Part shown: one piece after another, positions 1 through 5,298 of the stretch
Position numbering within the stretch: position 1 is the first letter of the stretch
Layout: every line of letters begins with the position of its first letter
Origin: Bacteroidales bacterium UBA3663
GTDB taxonomy: Bacteria > Bacteroidota > Bacteroidia > Bacteroidales > UBA3663
Length of the DNA stretch: 5,298 nucleotides
NCBI GenBank assembly: GCA_002373755.1
Contig: DFJU01000115.1
Location: 1 to 5,298, forward strand
Direction of reading: 5' to 3'
Translations under genes and position numbers: made by a program
Notes under the pieces: generated by a model
Database searches by the model: none
What the model was told of the DNA's origin: nothing
The model's input: the letters and a program-made list of their open reading frames with translations, nothing else

Positions 1-506
1 CGCTGGAAGTTCTCCATATCGGTCGCGGCATTCCACAGGCACCATTCGGCCAGGCTGAAGATTTTCAGTCGTTTGACGGCCGATGAATCGTTGGTCAATG
101 TCAGCTTCTGCACCTCGGCCCATGTGTGGAGCGGCACGAAGAAGAGCACAGATGCCGTCACGCCGTCCTTGCGGCCTGTGATGCGCGTGTAGTTCATGCC
201 GTGGCGGCACTCGTAGAAGTCGAGCGGCGTCTTGCAAGGCTTCCAACCCGGATTCCACACGGTTCCGCCGTCGTTGATGTAGAAATATCGGCCGCCATTG
301 TCCATCGGCACGCCATTGTAGCGGTAGCGCGTGATGCGGCGGAACTTTGCGTCCTTGTAGAAATCGTAACCGCCTGCCGTGTTGGAAATCAGGCCGAAGA
401 AGTCTTCGTTGCCCAAATAGTTAATCCAAGGGAATGGCGTGGCCGGATCGGTGATGACGTACTCGCGATGCTCGTCGTCGAAATGTCCGTAAATCTTGTT
501 TTCCAT
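1..506 (-). CDS. Cellobiose phosphorylase, GH94 (5' part only, runs off the left edge)
   Basis: The family phosphorolyses cellobiose with inorganic phosphate to alpha-D-glucose 1-phosphate and glucose, saving ATP in the cytoplasm. The visible part is the N-terminal 168 residues, about a fifth of a usual GH94 enzyme of roughly 800 residues. It is open from an ATG at 506 to the window edge. Recognisable family segments, close to what I recall of Cellulomonas cellobiose phosphorylase, are GHFDDEHREYVITDP (7-21), PWINYLGNEDFF (26-37), AGGYDFYKDA (44-53), YINDGG (76-81), YECRHGMNYTRI (98-109) and EWCLWNA (154-160). These belong to the N-terminal beta-sandwich. The catalytic Asp and phosphate site lie outside the window, so activity cannot be checked here. 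There is no signal peptide, which fits a cytoplasmic enzyme. The start lies 3 bp after the mannanase stop, implying one transcript and translational coupling. Other GH94 specificities (cellodextrin, laminaribiose, chitobiose) are possible, but the resemblance favours cellobiose. Confidence 0.92.
   Translation of the reverse strand, partial: MENKIYGHFDDEHREYVITDPATPFPWINYLGNEDFFGLISNTAGGYDFYKDAKFRRITRYRYNGVPMDNGGRYFYINDGGTVWNPGWKPCKTPLDFYECRHGMNYTRITGRKDGVTASVLFFVPLHTWAEVQKLTLTNDSSAVKRLKIFSLAEWCLWNAATDMENFQ
76..85 (-). repeat. CATCGGCCGT motif copy in the GH94 gene
   Basis: An exact 10-bp copy read as Ser-Ser-Ala-Val codons, followed by CAAACGAC on the minus strand. Confidence 0.5.
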
Positions 507-509
507 ACT

Positions 510-1886
510 TTATTGCAATGATTTGTTGATTTTTCTGATTATGTCCAACGTGGAACTGTCGGCCGCAAAGACGGAATTGAGCCCTTGCTCCTCCTGTGCG
601 GGGTCGCACACGTAGTCGTCGAACGGCTGCCAGATGGTGTGGCGCACATCGGCCAATCCGCCCCAACCCCAGAAATTGCATCCGGCAAGACTTTTTTCAC
701 GGCCGATGAGGTCAAACACGAATGCGTAATAACGGTCGCGGCCCTCGGTCGGCGAACCGGCCGCAAACAGGAATCGGTCGCGCGGATAGCCGAACTCCTC
801 GAGCACGACGGGGCAACGTCCGCCCAAGATGGCATTGGCCTCGGCAACGTATGCCGCAGTCGAATCGCAGGCAGCCGCTACGCGAGTTACAATCGGGTCG
901 GGCATGTCGTCGCCGATGGTCTTGTCGCTGTCGTAGTTCTGGTTGAACTGCCCGAGCCAGCCCCAATTGTTCGGCCAGATGTGGATGCAGGCATAGTCGA
1001 TGTTGGGCAACGAATGAATGGCGAGGAACAGCGCAGTGTCATCTTCGCAGCCGTGCACGCCCTCGCTTCCTGTGGTGACGAGGTGGTTCGGGTCGATGCT
1101 CTTGATGAGCGACGACTGTTCGTCAATCCACTCCACGAATCGGGTCTTGTACAACGAATCGTCGGCAAAACAACGTGGTTCGTTGGCGATTTCCCAAGCC
1201 ATCAGAGCCGGACTTTCGCTGTAGGGACGGCCTGTCACCGTGTTTGTGCGGCCTACGATGTACGCTACGTGATTTCTGGCCAATGCGCGTGCCGAATCGT
1301 TGGTCACGAAGTTCGACACATATTGCATATACTCCCACCAGCCTTCGAGCGTCGGCACAGGCGTGCGGTCGAAATGCGTCATCGAGCCAGGTTGAGTTGA
1401 GCTTTTCACATCGGCCGCAAAACCGACCCAATCGAGATATGCCCCGTAGCCGCCGCTCCACTCCCACGCATTGTTGAGGTAAAGCACAGCCTTCATGTCA
1501 CGCCGTTCCAACTCGGCCATAAGGAAGTCCAATCCGGCCAAAATAGTATCATTATAGACACCAGGCTCGCATTGCAGCTTCGGCATTATGTGCGATGGGA
1601 TTCCCTCACGACCTTCGCCGCCCACAAGCACGCGCACGTTGTCGATGCCGACCTGTTGCATGAGGTCCAACTCGCGTAGCAGACGACCTCGGTTGCCGCC
1701 ACGCCCTTCACTGGCCAGGATTGCGCCATACCAGAAGTTGGTCCCGACGTAGCGATAGTCCTTGCCTCCGAGCACGAAGTGGTCGCCCTCCACTCGCACG
1801 TAGGGGCAATCGTTTTCGGCGCACGAAGCAAATGTCAGGACGGCATAAAATAAGGTAAAGATGGAATTCAGGAACTTCATAATCAT
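510..1886 (-). CDS. Endo-beta-1,4-mannanase, GH5 (subfamily 7-like), surface lipoprotein
   Basis: This is a predicted retaining endo-1,4-beta-mannanase that cuts internal mannosidic bonds of mannan or glucomannan. A lipoprotein signal covers residues 1-21, with a lipobox-like FASC and the lipidated Cys at 22. The following A-E-N-D has the acidic character of the Bacteroidota surface-export signal, so outer-surface display is likely. The catalytic barrel fills the rest (about 28-458), with no accessory binding module. Family marks are YVGTNFWYG (46-54), NVRVLVGGEG with conserved Arg85, NNAWEWSGG (138-146), WEIANEP with the acid/base Glu236, the aromatic CIHIWPNNWGW stretch (300-310), EEFG with the nucleophile Glu364, and NFWGWGG (404-410). 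Both catalytic glutamates are intact. Two in-frame starts exist, at 1886 and 1880. The second gives a more typical M-K-F signal start, and the mature protein is the same. The gene precedes the GH94 gene by 3 bp. Subfamily 7 is assigned by resemblance only; exact substrate (mannan or glucomannan) is open. Confidence 0.92.
   Translation of the reverse strand: MIMKFLNSIFTLFYAVLTFASCAENDCPYVRVEGDHFVLGGKDYRYVGTNFWYGAILASEGRGGNRGRLLRELDLMQQVGIDNVRVLVGGEGREGIPSHIMPKLQCEPGVYNDTILAGLDFLMAELERRDMKAVLYLNNAWEWSGGYGAYLDWVGFAADVKSSTQPGSMTHFDRTPVPTLEGWWEYMQYVSNFVTNDSARALARNHVAYIVGRTNTVTGRPYSESPALMAWEIANEPRCFADDSLYKTRFVEWIDEQSSLIKSIDPNHLVTTGSEGVHGCEDDTALFLAIHSLPNIDYACIHIWPNNWGWLGQFNQNYDSDKTIGDDMPDPIVTRVAAACDSTAAYVAEANAILGGRCPVVLEEFGYPRDRFLFAAGSPTEGRDRYYAFVFDLIGREKSLAGCNFWGWGGLADVRHTIWQPFDDYVCDPAQEEQGLNSVFAADSSTLDIIRKINKSLQ
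699..708 (-). repeat. CATCGGCCGT motif copy in the mannanase gene
   Basis: An exact 10-bp copy read as Leu-Ile-Gly-Arg codons, a different frame from the copies at 76 and 4270. It is followed by GAAAAAAG, almost the same tail as the intergenic copy (AAAAAAG). Confidence 0.5.
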
Positions 1887-1906
1887 CTGATTCTCAATTC
1901 ACGACG

Positions 1907-1938
1907 CGAATGTAAACAAAAATCCCAACTCGTGCAAG
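1907..1938 (-). promoter_or_regulatory. Candidate Bacteroidota promoter for the mannanase-phosphorylase operon
   Basis: On the minus strand a -7 box TACATTCG (1914-1907) matches TAnnTTTG at all but one defined position. A CTTG (1938-1935), a 3 of 4 match to the -33 TTTG, lies 20 bp upstream, which is about the expected spacing. Transcription would begin near 1900, leaving a leader of only about 15 nt before the ATG at 1886. The -33 element falls in the loop and stem of the preceding terminator. The match is imperfect and was found by eye. Confidence 0.4.
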
Positions 1939-1947
1939 AGCTGGGAT
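1918..1947 (-). terminator. Intrinsic terminator after the beta-galactosidase gene
   Basis: On the minus strand a 10-bp stem (1947-1938 with 1931-1922, one G.U pair) closes a 6-nt loop TTGCAC and is followed at once by a T run through 1918. The stem contains an unbroken CCC/GGG core. The wobble pair would be an A.C mismatch in a plus-strand transcript, and no T run follows on that side, so the terminator points left. It lies about 65 bp past the beta-galactosidase stop and only about 31 bp before the mannanase start. Confidence 0.85.
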
Positions 1948-1959
1948 AATGCAATATTT

Positions 1960-1974
1960 TATTTTGGTAAAATA
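1960..1974. repeat. Short AT-rich inverted repeat between the two enzyme genes
   Basis: TATTTT and AAAATA flank a 3-bp centre (GGT on the plus strand), giving a perfect 6-bp dyad. It sits in the AT-rich block 1948-1993 just before the terminator. It could be a regulator site or simply low-complexity AT sequence; nothing further supports either reading. Confidence 0.3.
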
Positions 1975-1984
1975 GTATAGATAC

Positions 1985-2012
1985 GTCTTTTTTACGGCCG
2001 ATGGCCATCGCC
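1985..2012 (-). repeat. Intergenic copy of the CATCGGCCGT motif in a near-inverted pair
   Basis: Directly after the beta-galactosidase stop codon (2013-2015) the minus strand carries a 12-bp perfect palindrome CGATGGCCATCG (2010-1999). It overlaps one full CATCGGCCGT (2003-1994), and six A residues follow. The other arm, GGCGATGG, is one base short of a second inverted copy of the 8-bp core. No T run follows, so it is not an intrinsic terminator by itself. It is the only one of four full motif copies outside a gene. Confidence 0.6.
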
Positions 2013-5120
<3,108 letters not shown>

Positions 5121-5135
5121 TCACAGTATTTCTGG

Positions 5136-5158
5136 TTTGTACTAAGGTATAAAACAAA
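5136..5158 (-). promoter_or_regulatory. Weak candidate promoter/operator of the beta-galactosidase gene
   Basis: The 61 bp between the upstream terminator and the ATG at 5117 should hold the promoter. The best -7 box is TACCTTAG (5149-5142 on the minus strand), one defined base from TAnnTTTG, but there is no TTTG 19-21 bp upstream. The box is bracketed by an inverted repeat, TTTGT and ACAAA with 13 bp between, that could bind a regulator. No Shine-Dalgarno sequence is seen before the ATG, as is usual in Bacteroidota. Confidence 0.22.
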
Positions 5159-5178
5159 TTCTAAATCAGTACGGACAT

Positions 5179-5216
5179 AAAAAAACACCCGACCTTTCTC
5201 CTGTAAAAGTCAGATG
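5179..5216 (-). terminator. Intrinsic terminator after the tRNA gene
   Basis: On the minus strand a 12-bp stem (5216-5205 with 5197-5186, including three G.U pairs) closes the 7-nt loop ACAGGAG and is followed at once by seven T residues (5185-5179). It lies 60 bp past the tRNA 3' end and 62 bp before the beta-galactosidase start, so it separates the tRNA transcript from the enzyme gene. Confidence 0.85.
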
Positions 5217-5275
5217 CAACTACCTAAATCACATATCGACAGAATTTCGGCCATCCGACCGGATGATTAACCTTG

Positions 5276-5298
5276 TGGTCGCTGAGGGATTCGAACCC
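5276..5298 (-). tRNA. tRNA gene, 3' end only (runs off the right edge), identity unknown
   Basis: Read on the minus strand, GGG-TTCGAAT-CCC gives the T loop with the three visible inner pairs of its stem. TC completes the 3' side of the T stem, AGCGACC is the 3' side of the acceptor stem, and A at 5276 is the discriminator base. The next bases are CAAGG, so CCA is not encoded, as is common in Bacteroidota. The 5' end should therefore read close to GGTCGCT. The anticodon lies outside the window, so the amino acid cannot be named. Confidence 0.87.

Noticed and set aside
126..521. Plus-strand open frame of 131 codons near the left edge
   Set aside because: The minus strand here encodes clear GH94 family motifs, so the plus frame is a shadow.
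585..1400. Plus-strand open frame of 271 codons opposite the mannanase gene
   Set aside because: It lies wholly inside the mannanase gene on the other strand, shows no known motif and has no promoter or neighbour on that strand.
5252..5265. Small hairpin CATCC/GGATG between the tRNA and its terminator
   Set aside because: The stem is only 5 bp and is not followed by a T run on the minus strand, so it is not a terminator. A role in tRNA 3' processing cannot be shown from this.
5276..5298. A possible integration site at the tRNA 3' end
   Set aside because: No integrase, no repeated copy of the tRNA end and no mobile gene is visible in the window; the genes to its left are ordinary metabolic genes.

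Overview
The window looks like a chromosomal carbohydrate-use region of a Bacteroidota bacterium, probably a Bacteroidales such as Prevotella or a relative. Several things suggest this: a lipoprotein signal followed by acidic residues of the kind Bacteroidota use for surface export, a signal peptide ending in A|Q, no Shine-Dalgarno sequences before the genes, a tRNA gene without an encoded CCA end, and sugar enzymes typical of this group. Base composition is fairly GC-rich in the genes and AT-rich between them.

Everything supported lies on the minus strand, so the biological order runs from right to left. At the right edge is the 3' end of a tRNA gene (5298-5276), followed by a strong intrinsic terminator (5216-5179). 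A secreted GH2 beta-galactosidase of LacZ type follows (5117-2013), apparently on its own transcript because a second intrinsic terminator (1947-1918) follows it. Next comes a GH5 beta-mannanase with a lipoprotein signal (1886-510). Only 3 bp after its stop codon a cytoplasmic GH94 cellobiose phosphorylase starts (506) and runs off the left edge. The latter two genes form an operon.

The layout suggests breakdown of a beta-mannan that also contains beta-1,4-glucose, such as glucomannan or galactoglucomannan. The mannanase would cut the polymer at the cell surface. The beta-galactosidase could remove beta-galactosyl groups in the periplasm. The phosphorylase would turn cellobiose units into glucose 1-phosphate and glucose in the cytoplasm. 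The pairing of mannanase and phosphorylase is firm. Including the beta-galactosidase in the same pathway is an inference, because it is separated by a terminator. No transporter or regulator is visible.

The least explained signal is a short DNA motif. The 10-mer CATCGGCCGT occurs four times on the minus strand, three of them followed closely by A-rich sequence. One copy is intergenic, beside the beta-galactosidase stop codon and inside a near-inverted pair. Its 8-bp core occurs nine times over both strands and in several reading frames, so it seems to be selected or amplified as DNA rather than as protein. The pattern resembles DNA uptake sequences, but this is only a hypothesis from one window.
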